Assembly (NCBI GenBank): GCA_014058105.1
Contig: JACGCM010001655.1
Coordinates: forward strand, 3,348,001 to 3,412,000
Direction: 5' to 3'
DNA: 64,000 nucleotides
DNA from: Kingdonia uniflora
Lineage: Eukaryota; Streptophyta; Magnoliopsida; Ranunculales; Circaeasteraceae
Shown here: positions 44,344 to 54,420 of the stretch, in pieces
Layout: each line of letters starts with the position of its first letter
Position numbering within the stretch: the stretch's first letter is position 1
Position numbers and translations under genes: made by a program
The notes under the pieces: generated by a model
The model's input: only the letters and a program-made list of their open reading frames with translations
Databases searched by the model: none
What the model was told of the DNA's origin: nothing

Positions 44344-44488
44344 GTCTCGAAAACATTTGTAGAGGCATTTGTTAAGAAAACCTTTTGTCCTTGGAAGTTG
44401 AGTGGTTTGACTGTTGGTTTTTGGCTAGGTAATTAAAGAGGATAATAAAGAGATGCTGGTAGTTATAGGGTAATTAATGAAATGAGGC

Positions 44489-44496
44489 TATAAGAA
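44489..44496 (+). promoter_or_regulatory. TATA-like box of E5 gene A
   Basis: GGCTATAAGAATGG, 88 bases before the gene A start site; equivalent boxes exist in E1, E2 and E4. Confidence 0.6.
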
Positions 44497-44576
44497 TGGG
44501 TTATTGAGTAGGGACACTGTGTAATCTTCTTCTTTTTTATTCTTCTCTCTTTCTTCTGCAAATTTTTTAAAGATCT

Positions 44577-44915
44577 ATTGATACCACACCCAATACGCGA
44601 TATCATAAGTGGATGGGGTTCACCCGAGATTGTCGTGTAGGGCGGAAGACTGCTGAACTGCATATGAAGTTCTTCGGGCATCATGATCTGGACTGGGATA
44701 TGCTCGAACTGGTAGAGGTAGAGGTTGAAGATCTCATCAACGGGGAGTCTTATGCCTATCTTTGGGTCCAACTGAAGTACAAATTTACTACTGCGAAGAA
44801 GCGTTATCTCTATTTGTGGGCTTTGGCCGAATGCCTTGTTTGTACAGAAGATGAGATGGATGAACAAAGTGCGGTGAGTGGAGCGGGGCCTTCAGGAAGT
44901 AGGGCTGCTGTTTGA
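44577..44915 (+). pseudogene. E5 gene A, open except for its start codon
   Basis: The frame is 113 codons with no internal stop. The start is ATT where E4 has ATG (xDTTPNTRYHKWMGFTRDCR); the first remaining ATG is at 44613. It reads VGRKTAELHMKFFGHHDLDW, DMLELVEVEVEDLINGESYA, YLWVQLKYKFTTAKKRYLYL and WALAECLVCTEDEMDEQSAV, then a Ser/Gly/Ala tail. Acidic, no signal peptide or membrane segment. Unknown function; it aligns with gene B of the same element. Confidence 0.75.
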
Positions 44916-45429
44916 GGTGGTGATGATGGGTCTCTTTGTATTGTGAGGTTTTATGGAGAGGTTTTCGTTTTGGCTGGTTGTATGAATGTATTTGGGTGTG
45001 AAATTATGTTGTTTTGTTGTTTTATGTGGGGGAATGGATAGAGAATAATATTTTGCTGCATATTTGAGTTTTTATAACTGTTAGGCATTGGAAACAAATA
45101 GACTTGTAGGCACGATAGTAAATTTATCTCATCGAATGTTAACGGGTAATACTGATTAATGCTGCGAAGATTATTCTCGAAGTATAATGATGTGGTCGAA
45201 TGTAATTAACTCGGAGTAAGGAATTGGTGTCGAAGTGTAAAAATGGTTGATGGTTTGTTGCGGGAGTTTTGACTACAAGTCCTCATAAATGGTGTTTCCA
45301 TGTGCATGTAGAGGAAATTGTTACGTCTAGGAAGTTGTAGAGGCTGGACTGTTGAGTTTTCAAGGTGGGAATTAAAAGTAGCAATTAATTCGGCTTGGGA
45401 AGAGGGAAAGTCGAAATCGTTCTTCATGT

Positions 45430-45437
45430 ATAAATGG
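45430..45437 (+). promoter_or_regulatory. TATA box of E5 gene B
   Basis: CATGTATAAATGG, 80 bases upstream of the gene B ATG. Confidence 0.65.
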
Positions 45438-45509
45438 AACTATTGTGGAGACGATTTCTCATCGTCCTACATTCTTTCTTCATCTTTTATCTGAATTGCT
45501 CGGATCAAA

Positions 45510-45827
45510 ATGGTTGGAAATGTACCCGCACAAGAAAACCAGGCGGCAGCGAGAGTCAGGCGAATACAGGAGATGGCATTGGAGCTGCAACGGAGGTTTG
45601 GTATCGATCAGGATATTGATGTAAAAATGCCGAATCTCTTAGAAGGGGAACCCGGTAGACCCATTGCTGGAATATCTTTTGCATACTGGTGGGGGATTAA
45701 TCAGATGATGGGTCCATTTCCTGGTCATCGGTTGTCTCTGCTGGAGTCCTTCGCAAATGAAATGGTGGACGAGGAGGATGGTGGTACTGTGCCTATGGTC
45801 GAAGAGGAGCATCCCGCTGATAATTAG
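45510..45827 (+). CDS. E5 gene B, open small protein of unknown function
   Basis: This is the best open copy of gene B: 105 residues, no stops. It reads MVGNVPAQENQAAARVRRIQ, EMALELQRRFGIDQDIDVKM, PNLLEGEPGRPIAGISFAYW, WGINQMMGPFPGHRLSLLES, FANEMVDEEDGGTVPMVEEE and HPADN. The MASSSS N-terminus of E2 and E4 is missing, so the first ATG here may be a downstream Met. Hydrophilic with a WW-containing central core. It has no resemblance that I know to a named family. Openness in a short frame may be chance. Confidence 0.6.
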   Translation: MVGNVPAQENQAAARVRRIQEMALELQRRFGIDQDIDVKMPNLLEGEPGRPIAGISFAYWWGINQMMGPFPGHRLSLLESFANEMVDEEDGGTVPMVEEEHPADN

Positions 45828-45985
45828 GGTCTTCTTTATATTTTGGTAACTATTTTTGATATGGGATTTGCAGGCAGGGTATTTGTAAGAACTAGTTGAA
45901 TTGTGCTGTGCAGTTTTTGAGGTTAATGAAATTGGGCATTGGTGGTATAATCTGTCGAATTATTTTTCAATGATGTTTTTCATAG
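45828..45985. other. E5 sequence after gene B
   Basis: No feature seen besides AT-rich 3' flank. Confidence 0.4.
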
Positions 45986-46335
45986 GATTTTGAATGTTCA
46001 AAGTACAACTTTGATCTCTCTAAGTAACAGGCTTTAATTGCTGAAGTAGGAGGTCTAATCTGTCAAAAATAAAAGGTTTGATTTGTTGATGTAGGAGGTA
46101 TAATCTGTTAGGGACAAATTTTTGAACTGTTGAAGTGCATGATTGTAATCTGTCGAAGGATGAATGTGACCTGTTGAAGGAAAATAGGTGTTTATGTATA
46201 AGTGTAAGTCGGGACTATCGAAGTAAAACTTGTTATCTGTCGAAGCAATGTTAAGCTTCGTGTGTAAATAAAATTTTGAACTGTCAAATGAAAGGGTAAT
46301 CTGCTGAAATAATAAAGGCATTAGGTTTTAAATTG
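45986..46335. repeat. E5 21-bp tandem array
   Basis: Reverse-orientation units (AATCTGTCGAAGTAGAAG type) recur about every 21 bases or multiples, strongly degenerate. Confidence 0.7.
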
Positions 46336-47246
46336 ACGAATGTGTTGTAGATCGAATGTTGATATATATGACAATTGAATTTGAGGCTATCTACTGATGA
46401 GTCTTTGAGACGCGGTGTAGTCGATTACTCTAATGTGAGAAGTGTGTCGAAGGTTTTGGTAGATTTGACTGGTCATACCGGTAGCTCGGACAGCTGGCTT
46501 GTCAGAATGGTATGCACGTCTGGGGTAGTATGCCAGACAGGCAATCATTATTGTTGCCCTTGTTTCGCAGAAAAGTTATGATTTGATGTTTGGATTTGAC
46601 TGTTTAGCTTCGAGTGAGGGTGAAGGGGTTCGAAAAGCTTTAGTTTTGCAGGTAATTTGAAGTGAGCGTACAACTCACATATGAGGGATATGAGGGGTAA
46701 ATCGGTCAAAAAACTTTATAACCGAAAAGCCGGGGTAGTAGGGTCTTGGTAATGATAGTGGTTTGAAAATCGAAGCAGTTTTGGTTTTTTGAAAAGGTAT
46801 ATAAGCATGAGAGAAGTAACCACTGTACTGTACATTGAGAAAAACCAAAGAGAGTGAGAGAAGGAGGATGTACGCCATTAGTGTTGGTGCTTGAGAGGAG
46901 TTGCTGAAGTTGTTGTATTGATCTTGTTATTTTGAGTATAGTGATTCTAGCAGAGGTATGCCACATGATCTCTTCTAGTTTATATTTTGTTTTTCCTTCT
47001 ATGTTAGTGAGTAAAATATTCTAAGTTTGGGGTTTGGAGGTTATCTTCGAGGATAAGAAAAATTTTATGTCTAGGTTCCAACCCATTCGGGGAATTTAGG
47101 GGTTTTTGAAGGAGACATTGGCTTTAGGATCGAGATTTCGAATATGTATAAATCTTCTGAAGGGGGGGTAGATGGGATATGGATTATTGACACGTAATTA
47201 ACGAATGTATTGATCTAATTGCATGCCTCTTCTTTTGTAGGGTAAG
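46336..47246 (+). promoter_or_regulatory. E5 gene C upstream region, promoter and leader intron
   Basis: TATATAAG at 46798-46805. Leader to an AGAG|GTATGC donor at 46956; intron to a CTTCTTTTGTAG acceptor ending at 47240; ATG six bases later. Leader and splice sites align with E1, E2 and E4. Confidence 0.65.
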
Positions 47247-49436
47247 ATGCATACCCGTCATGCTTCGAGACTGAGGCAGATAGACGAGGAGATCGAAGCA
47301 TTCGAAGCTAGTATTTCTGGTTGTGCCCCCGTAGATGAGGGCCGCGATATAGAGGTGCTAGAAGTTGTAACTGATACCCCTTTTTTTATGGCTTTACCGG
47401 CTGGTGAGGTTTCGATTACGTGATGTCATAAGACGGTAGTGACTGAGGATAGTAAAGAGAAGGAGACAGTGTGGGGGGAGAGAGGCGAGGGCAATGTGGG
47501 GCCTTCTTGTGGAGAAAAGGGAGAAGGGGGGCAGAGTGATGAAAGTGGAGATTCCACTGAGTTGGATAGGGTCGAAGGTGCCCTTTCGGCTAGAGATAAG
47601 GTTAGATTAGATCAATTTGTTGCCAAACTGGAGCTGTCGAAGGTTGGGGTGATGTTGAGTATGGCGGCAGCAGTGTTAACTTTCAAATCGGACCCTAGGG
47701 AAGGGATAATGACTTATAGAGGCCAGATTTAATTGGGAATGGAACATCCTCTTTGAAAACTGGTAAAAGAGGCATTAAAATTTTGGGAGGTGGCCCCAGT
47801 TCAAATGAATGGAAAATTTTACGAGATGTTCAGTGTTATAGAGGGGATGAATGCAAAGTTGAGAAGTGTGGGGAGGGGTTTAATTAAGTGGCTTGATGTT
47901 GTGACCTTCTAATCGAAGAAGGCAAGCCAGAACACTGGTACCTACCACATCCAGTGTTACCCCGAGAAGCCTTGGTTTTTTTACCTGTGATCGACAGGTC
48001 GAGGGTGGAATAAAGGCTTAGTTATAGTATGGGGCAACTACGAGAATATTGAGGGGGAAGACCTTGATAAGTTGCATCATAGGTTGTATAATCAGTGTAA
48101 GCTTGTTGTCGAAGGATTGTTCTTGATGTATGTCTTGAATAAGTAGTGATTATATTTTTTTTGTTCTACAGGTCCGAAGAATCGGACATGGAACAATCCG
48201 AGGAACTATATTGATGCTTTCCTCAAAGCTAGTGAAGATTGGGTAAATTTAGTTTTTAGTAGTCTTGGTATCAAGTGGCAGAGAAGGAAGAAGATGGATT
48301 CCATGCTTTGAAACGTACCCGTTACGCCGAAGCCATCGAAGAGGAGGTGAAGTGAAGGTGGTTCGAAGGGTCCAGAAGAAATGGGAGGGGATGAGTTACC
48401 AAGTATTATACAGTATGTTTCGAAATCGAGGAGGGGGCCAAAGTAAGCAGTGCCATTGCCAGAAGTGGCTGGCAATGCTTCGAGATTGAGGTTGAGGTAG
48501 GTGCCAACACAAGCTGAGAAGGGGAAGGGCTGGGTTATTCCCAAACTTCCAAAAGTGCAGTAGACGAAGGTTATTCAGCACAAAAGGCATAAGGTACTGT
48601 AGGAGGTTGATGCAGCGGATGAGGATAAAGAGATGATGGAGGCTGAACGACAAGAGTAGGCGGTAGCAAAGCATACTTCGATGGTGGAACTCTGCGAAGA
48701 TGACCCAGATGAGCCTTCAAAGGAAATGAAGAAGAGTATGTTTCAGGTAACTGTCTATTAATTTCTTCTGTGAGATTCTAGGAATTCTTTTAGGTTCTTC
48801 AAATTTCGAAGGGTACTGACTGCTCGAATATTCCAGCAGATAGATGCTGTGGCGCAATCTTACAAACAGGTAATGAAGTCAAAAAAGGGGAAGCTGCAGC
48901 AGGCGGTTGAAAGTCTGGATCTTGCTCGAGGGACTAAGGCTTTGTTATTGTCTGAGGTCAAAGTTTTGAAGCGAGATTTGGAGGCAATCACAGACTCCTT
49001 CGATAAGTGGCTTGAGAGTCAATGGTATAATCAGGAGTGGGTGTAGGCGGTGAAGCTTGCTGCGAAAGAGAAGGAGAAGGTAGAACATAAGGTGTTGTAC
49101 CAGGCACAGTTTGATGGTGAATGTAAAGTAATTGTTAGGCTGAACGAATTTATAGAAGATAAAAGGTATGACCCCGATTCTTTGTTACCCTTCCATATTA
49201 CCCCAGAATTGGTTGCTGGAGACGATTTGCAGTCGATGGAAGGAAAGGTAGATGTTGTTGACGGAGCAGGTGGAGGTACTGGAGGTGGTGTGGAGTCTTT
49301 TGTGATTGAAGCGTCCAGCGTTGGAACTGCGGATGGTGTGATTGTCGATGGGGTGAGGTCGAAGCCTTCGACTGAAGGTGCTGAAAGTGATGTTGAAGGG
49401 CCTGTAGGTGAAAATGATGTGGCCATGCCGATATGA
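47247..49436 (+). pseudogene. E5 gene C, spliced frame intact over 675 codons but with 13 stops
   Basis: Exons 47247-48096, 48172-48746 and 48837-49436 total 2,025 bases, exactly 675 codons, with GTAAGC...TTCTACAG and GTAACT...TTCCAG introns (75 and 90 nt). The frame is continuous across both junctions. Thirteen in-frame stops (TAG, TGA, TAA) are all substitutions. Order: MHTRHASRLRQIDEEIEAFE; acidic stretch; core ARDKVRLDQFVAKLELSKVG, TYRGQI, LVKEALKFWEVAPVQMNGKF, TYHIQCYPEKPWFF and RGWNKGLVIVWGNYENIEGE; exon 3 RTWNNPRNYIDAFLKASEDW, basic nuclear-signal-like KWQRRKKMDS, then acidic; exon 4 coiled coil KGKLQQAVESLDLARGTKAL, AAKEKEKVEHKVLYQAQFDG, then FIEDKRYDPDSLLPF and a Gly/Val/Glu tail. 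Likely nuclear by its basic patches (inference). PF04195 is the family I would test first. Confidence 0.85.
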
Positions 49437-49924
49437 GGTATTTGGTATTGGGGTTCCATGCCCACCTTTTCTGATTTGTTGTTGAGTTGCAATATTTTGA
49501 ACCATGCTTCTTTTTCTGTTGAGTTAGTCTCAGAACTCGGCATTTCTGTGAGCTGTCGTATTGTACTAATGTTGTTTATCTGTTAAACTTCTGGATTTGA
49601 TTCGGAACTGCATTTGAATTTGTGCCTAATTTTTTGAACTAGATTTTTGATCTTGTTCAAGCCTTGCTTTGTTCTGGATTGTTAAAATGTTGAGGCTTAT
49701 TATGTTAGTTTAGCTTGTACTGAATATTTAATGTATGGCCCAGCTTGGGTTGTGTTGAAACAGCTTCTCTGTTTTATGATGGCTGAAATCTTCTTGTATT
49801 GTAGATATTTATGTATACTAGTATCTGTGTGTACTATTTTTGTTGAATGACTGTAGAGTGATCGAACCCTGAAGCACTTCGTGGATGTTGTTATACCTCT
49901 TTTGACATTGAAGGATCTGCTAAA
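49437..49924 (+). other. E5 gene C 3' untranslated region
   Basis: T- and G-rich with no ORF; similar to E2 at 20114-20500. Confidence 0.55.
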
Positions 49925-50705
49925 CATCAAAGGCCAAAGCCACAACGATGTAAGATGCGGTCACCCCAACGCATTCCTGAGGGTCCGGTCCGTCGACCAT
50001 TCGTGCCCCTCGAGTCTGCTCGAATGCTGGAAGTTTTAAAATTTTCCAGGTCGCCCCTGAGTATCAGTCGGGCCGAGGGGACATGATATCAAGGGGAAAC
50101 CCAGAAATTCACTGGACTTTGAAGGCCTAAACCAGAGCAAAGTAAAACGTGTTTGCCACCAACGCATTCCCGAGGGTTTGGCACATCGACCATTCGTGCC
50201 CCTCGAGTTTGTTCGAATGTTGGAAACTTGAAAATTTTAAGGTCGCCCCAAGTATCAGTCGGGGAGAGGGTGGACATGATACTCAGGGTAAACCAAAGAA
50301 TCAACTGGACTTCGACGGTTTCAGAGCCTGATCAATGCATAATTGTTCACTCCCAAAGCATTCTCGAGGGTTCGGTCTAATTTCGACCATCCTTGCCCCT
50401 CGAGTTTGCTCGAAATTAGAAGCTTGAAATTTTCAAGGTCGCCCCCAAGTATCAGTCAGGTCGAAGGGTTGACATGATACTTAGATGAAACTAGGAAATC
50501 GACTAGACTTCGAGGGCCTTAGCCACAACGAAGCATAACTATTCTCCCCCAATGCAATCTCAAGGGTCCAGTCTTTCGACCATCCGTACCCCTCGAGTTT
50601 GCTCGAAATAGGAAGCTTGAAAAATCTCAAGGTCACTCCTAAGTATCAGTCGGGTAGAAGGGTTGACATGATACCTAAGTTAAACCAAGAAATTCAATAA
50701 AAAGA
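49925..50705. repeat. E5 tandem array of 193-bp hairpin units, four copies
   Basis: Landmarks at about 49932, 50123, 50316 and 50514. Reverse orientation to E1 and E4. CCTCGAG outer arms are visible in every unit (for example 50003, 50195). Confidence 0.85.
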
Positions 50706-52105
50706 GGAGACGAAGTATGGGAAGAAAAACTGTTTATTAATTATTCTGCTCTGTATTACATCAGTTGAACAAGGTTAAGGTCGTGGCCTATTATAGGAGA
50801 CCAGCTGCATTGTGTTCTACGGGTTTGGTAAAGGCTTTTAATCTTCTGTCATCATATAGTAGTAACCCTTGCCAGTTTTATCATACACGACATAAGGTCC
50901 TTCCCAGGATTCGGCTAGCTTGCCGGCATTTCGAGGTTTCCTGGATTGGTTGACACATCGAAGTACTAGATCTCCAATGTTGAAACTTTGTGGTTAAACT
51001 CTATTGTTATATAATATATGAAGTGATGTGTGGTTGGCGTTGGCTCGGTCTCTTATTTTGTCGATACATAATATGCTGCATGCGAGCTCAAACTCATTAT
51101 CTTTGTCTGGGAGGCTAGGATCTTGTGTAGGTACTTTGAATTGAGTAGGGAGCACAACTTCGGTACCGTATGCCAGAAGGAAAGGGGTGTAGCCTGTAGA
51201 TTTTCATGGTGCTGTTTAATAGGCCCAGAGGACATGTTGTAACACTTGAGCTCATCGACCCGCTTTTTGAGATCGTCGACAATAGTTTTGTTGATTGCTT
51301 CGACTTGACCATTGCCCTGGGAATAGTAAGGTGTTGAGGGGGAGAGGATGATATTGCGTTTTTTGAGAATGTTTCTGACTTTGCTACCGATGAACTGAGA
51401 ACCATTGTTGCATCGAATCATATGGGGGCATCCGAAGCGTATGATGATCTTTTCTCATTTAAATTTGATGACTTCTTCTTCTCTGGTTCGGCATAAAGGT
51501 ACAGCTTCGTCCCATTTGGTGAAGTAATCAGTTCCAACAACGATGTCTACTCTACTATTTGAGGCTTTAGGGAAAGGGCCGATGAGATCGATGGCCCATC
51601 TATTTAATGGCCAGGAGAATTGACTGAAATAGTGGTTTTGTGAAGGGCAATGTATGTTGTGGGCATGGCGTTAACATTTGTCACAGTGTTTGGCGTTCTC
51701 TTCGGCCTATGTTTTCATATTTGGCCAGAATAATCCTTGAGAGACGGCTTGAAAGGACATGGAACGACTAGCAGTGTGAGCACCGCAGGTTCCTTCGTGG
51801 AGTTTGGCTAATATAGTAGAGGCTTCGGCTTAAGATATGCATCGAAGGAGGACGTCATTTGGGGATTTGCAATATAATTTATTTTTATGAAGAGTATATC
51901 TGCGGTAATTTTATAACAGCGATCGTCCAGCTTTGGGATCATCTGGGAGGATGGCATTTTTGAGGTAACGGGGGAATGGTGTTCGCCAGTCGTCTGGATC
52001 GAGACTCTCACCCCCAGTATTGATGGCATTGACTTCCATCTGGTCGATACTTGGGTGTTCGAGTACTTTGATATGGAGGGTCCGGGATTCTGATTGTCCG
52101 AGCAT
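50706..52105 (-). pseudogene. pol (INT): E5 integrase, broken
   Basis: Spacer MLGQSESRTLHIKVLEHPSI at 52105. Zinc region and core follow in broken frames: AIDLIGPFPK, IRCNNGSQFIGSKVRNILKK, YYSQGNGQVEAINKTIVDDL. Second catalytic Asp is Asn; third (Glu) is kept. C-terminal part shows YVVYDKTGKGYYYMM in shifted frames near 50880. Confidence 0.88.
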
Positions 52106-52509
52106 GGCTGCTATGTCGGCGAGGGCATCTGCATGTTAGTTTCCTCCTCGAGAGTAATGAGTGATTGTAGATTTTTTTGGGAAAACGGTCCATGCGCTGT
52201 CGAACGAAAACTGCATAGTCAGCCATGCGACCCTTAGTTTGAATTTTTCTTGTGTAATACCTCTGAACAAGTTGGGAATCTGTGAAAACAGAAAGTTTGG
52301 GAATGCTGAGGTCGAGAGCGAGGTCGTGGCCATGGATCAAAGCTTTGAACTCAGCTTTATTATTGAAACATTCGAAGGTAAGTTTAACAGCTTTCTCTAT
52401 TCGATCATTAGTAGGTGTGACCAAGACAATACCAATTCCTGAGACATTAGGTCCAACGGATCTATCTGTGAATAAATGCCAGCCAGCGTTAGGGTTTCAG
52501 GGATCAGTT
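52106..52509 (-). pseudogene. pol (RH): E5 archaeal-like RNase H, main part (downstream of E6)
   Basis: HLFTDRSVGPNVSGIGIVLV, VKLTFECFNNKAEFKALIHG, HDLALDLSIPKLSVFTDSQL and RQRMDRFPKK are readable. The catalytic FIDGS is FTDRS; the NNEAEYE Glu is Lys at one place (NNKAEFK). E6 separates it from 56293. Confidence 0.85.
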
Positions 52510-53174
52510 TGTAGTAGCCTCCTCGCAGCCTTCTTCCCCAGTCACACTTGGGGCCTACTCGAATGTATCGAAGCCTATCCTACTCGAATATATCAAAGCC
52601 TCGAAGACAAACTCCACATCGCATCAGAAGTATTCGACTATATTCATACATTGTCGAAGTATGACAGAACAGGCAGCCAGCTTTGTAGACAAGACGGCAT
52701 AGTTGTTGCTCCTTGCAGTTACAGTGACGGCCCAACCACTACTACATTATCAAAGTACAGAGACAAACCCAACAACTACTGCAATGACAGTTCTGACATT
52801 TTCGGTGCCCATACCCACTCCGGGATATCCGGATAGTAACCTTGAAATGTGACCTAACCTTGGTGACTCAGCCCTTCCTATGATTCAATAAATAAGAGAT
52901 ATGGGGAACCAAGGAGAGGTTACAAAATCTCCCCTCTGAGATCTCACAGTTAACCTACAACCACATTGAAAAACCCAGTACTCGAACCTTCAACTACTCA
53001 TCAGTAATATAAACTCTCTTAAAAATCCTCATCAGAGGTCGTAGTGTGCCACATTCGGGCCTTTACGTAAGTATATTGTCTATAGATTATCCCTGCTCTA
53101 GATTATATACTTGTGTTCCTTTGATTAAAGATTAACCCCGTGGTGTAAGAGCCGAAAGAAGTAAGGCCCCTACA
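52510..53174 (+). repeat. E6 5' LTR
   Basis: TGTAGTAGCCTCCTCGCAGC to AGGCCCCTACA. The TATA box reads AATAAATA (52887-52894). A small deletion near 53150 removes the CAACTTCCCCTCC part before AAGAAGTAAGG. Confidence 0.92.
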
Positions 53175-53192
53175 TTTGGCATCGTCTGTGCT
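53175..53192 (+). other. E6 primer-binding site
   Basis: TTTGGCATCGTCTGTGC; TGGCGCC with one C-to-T-type change. Confidence 0.8.
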
Positions 53193-53259
53193 TCCCACCC
53201 TACCAATCTCCTTTCCTTTTTCCTCTCCTTTTGTTTTCAACTTCAACAGATTATCCTTA

Positions 53260-53377
53260 ATGGCACCCACCCTCCGTTCTAGTTCTACCCATGTCGGCAA
53301 CTCCGTCGATGGAGTGGCTGCCCAAATAGCCTTACTTTCTCAACAATTCGCTCAAGCCGAGGAGCAACACCACAATG
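53260..53377 (+). pseudogene. gag: E6 gag remnant
   Basis: MAPTLRSSSTHVGNSVDGVA, AQIALLSQQFAQAEEQHHNV is open and then passes into post-integrase sequence at ACAATG (53372-53377). The ORF continues to 53562 through non-gag sequence by chance. Confidence 0.85.
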
Positions 53378-53477
53378 TAGCTAGTCTCATACAAAAGGCC
53401 ACGACCTCAACCATGTGCACCCGATGTAAACATAGAATAATCAATAAACATCTTTTCCCAAGCTTTGTCTCCTATTT
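53378..53477 (+). other. E6 post-integrase stub
   Basis: Matches E1 7735-7840 and E4 35225-35326 (ACAAAAGGCCACGACCTCAA, then AATAATCAATAAACATC). Confidence 0.8.
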
Positions 53478-54080
53478 TTCATTGAATTTCTTGGTTAAGC
53501 TTGAGTATCATGTCAACCCTTCGACCCGACTGGTACTTGGCGGCGACCTTAAAAATATTTAAGCTTTCAATTTCGAGCAAACTCCAGGGGCAAGGATGGT
53601 CGAAAGACCAGACCCTCGAGAATGCATTGGGGTCGAACAGTTATGCTTCGATCAGGCTCCAAAACTGTCAAAGTCCAGTCGATTTCTTGGCTTCTTCTAT
53701 GTATCATGTCAACCCTTAGACCCGACTGATACTTGTGGGCGACCTTGAAATTTTCAAGCTTCCAATTTTGAGCAAAATTGAGGGGCAAGGATGGTCGAAA
53801 GACCGGATCCTCGAGAATGTATTTCGGGCGAACAGTTATGGCTCGATCAGGCTCCGAAATTGTCAAAGTCTAGTCAATTTCTTGGTTTACCCGGGGTATC
53901 AAGTCCACCCTCGCCCCGACTGACACACGGGGGCGATCTTGAAAATTTCAAGTTTCCAACATTCGAGCAAACTCGAGGGGCATGAATGGTCGAAAGGCAA
54001 GACCCTCGGGAATGCGTTGGGGGCAAATACATCTTACATCGCTGTGGCTTCGGCCTTCGATGTCCAGCAGATCCGATAAT
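53478..54080. repeat. E6 tandem array of 195-bp hairpin units, three copies
   Basis: Units start at about 53478, 53674 and 53869, ending at 54061 (196, 195 and 192 bases). GGTC-GAAA-GACC is intact in the first two, GGTC-GAAA-GGC in the third. TTGAAATTTTCAA is present in the second. Confidence 0.9.
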
Positions 54081-54420
54081 TTCAAAAGAGGTATCACAAT
54101 ATCCTCGAAGCTCTTCAGGGTTCGATCACTCTACATTCATTCGACAGAAATAGCCCATGCAGATGCTTTCATACAGGAACATCTATATTCCCACCACATG
54201 CAAGAAGTTCTATAACATCATATATCAGAGAAGCCGTTTTAAAACAAATCAATTCAAATCCAATTCCGTTCAGAGCATACATCAAGTATCTAACACAAAC
54301 AAGACAATACAAATCAATTTCAAAGAGTACAAGTTCCAAGATAAGTTTCAGCACAGCAACTCAAAGCCACTCGAGCCATCTAATGCTCACTCGAAGCCGT
54401 CCAGTCAAATCTCAATATTA
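54081..54420. other. E6 fused 3' region of gene C and upstream region of gene C
   Basis: The left part matches the gene C 3' region of E4 (from 36116); near 54360 it changes to sequence like E4 39350-39400, upstream of the gene C promoter. Gene C itself is absent. Confidence 0.7.

Noticed and set aside
49031..49543. Minus-strand 170-codon Ser/Thr/Pro-rich ORF
   Set aside because: It is the complement of gene C exon 4 in E5, whose frame is supported by four copies.
52282..52836. 184-codon + strand ORF, the longest in the window
   Set aside because: It starts opposite E5 RNase H and runs across the insertion border into E6's LTR, so it cannot be an old gene.
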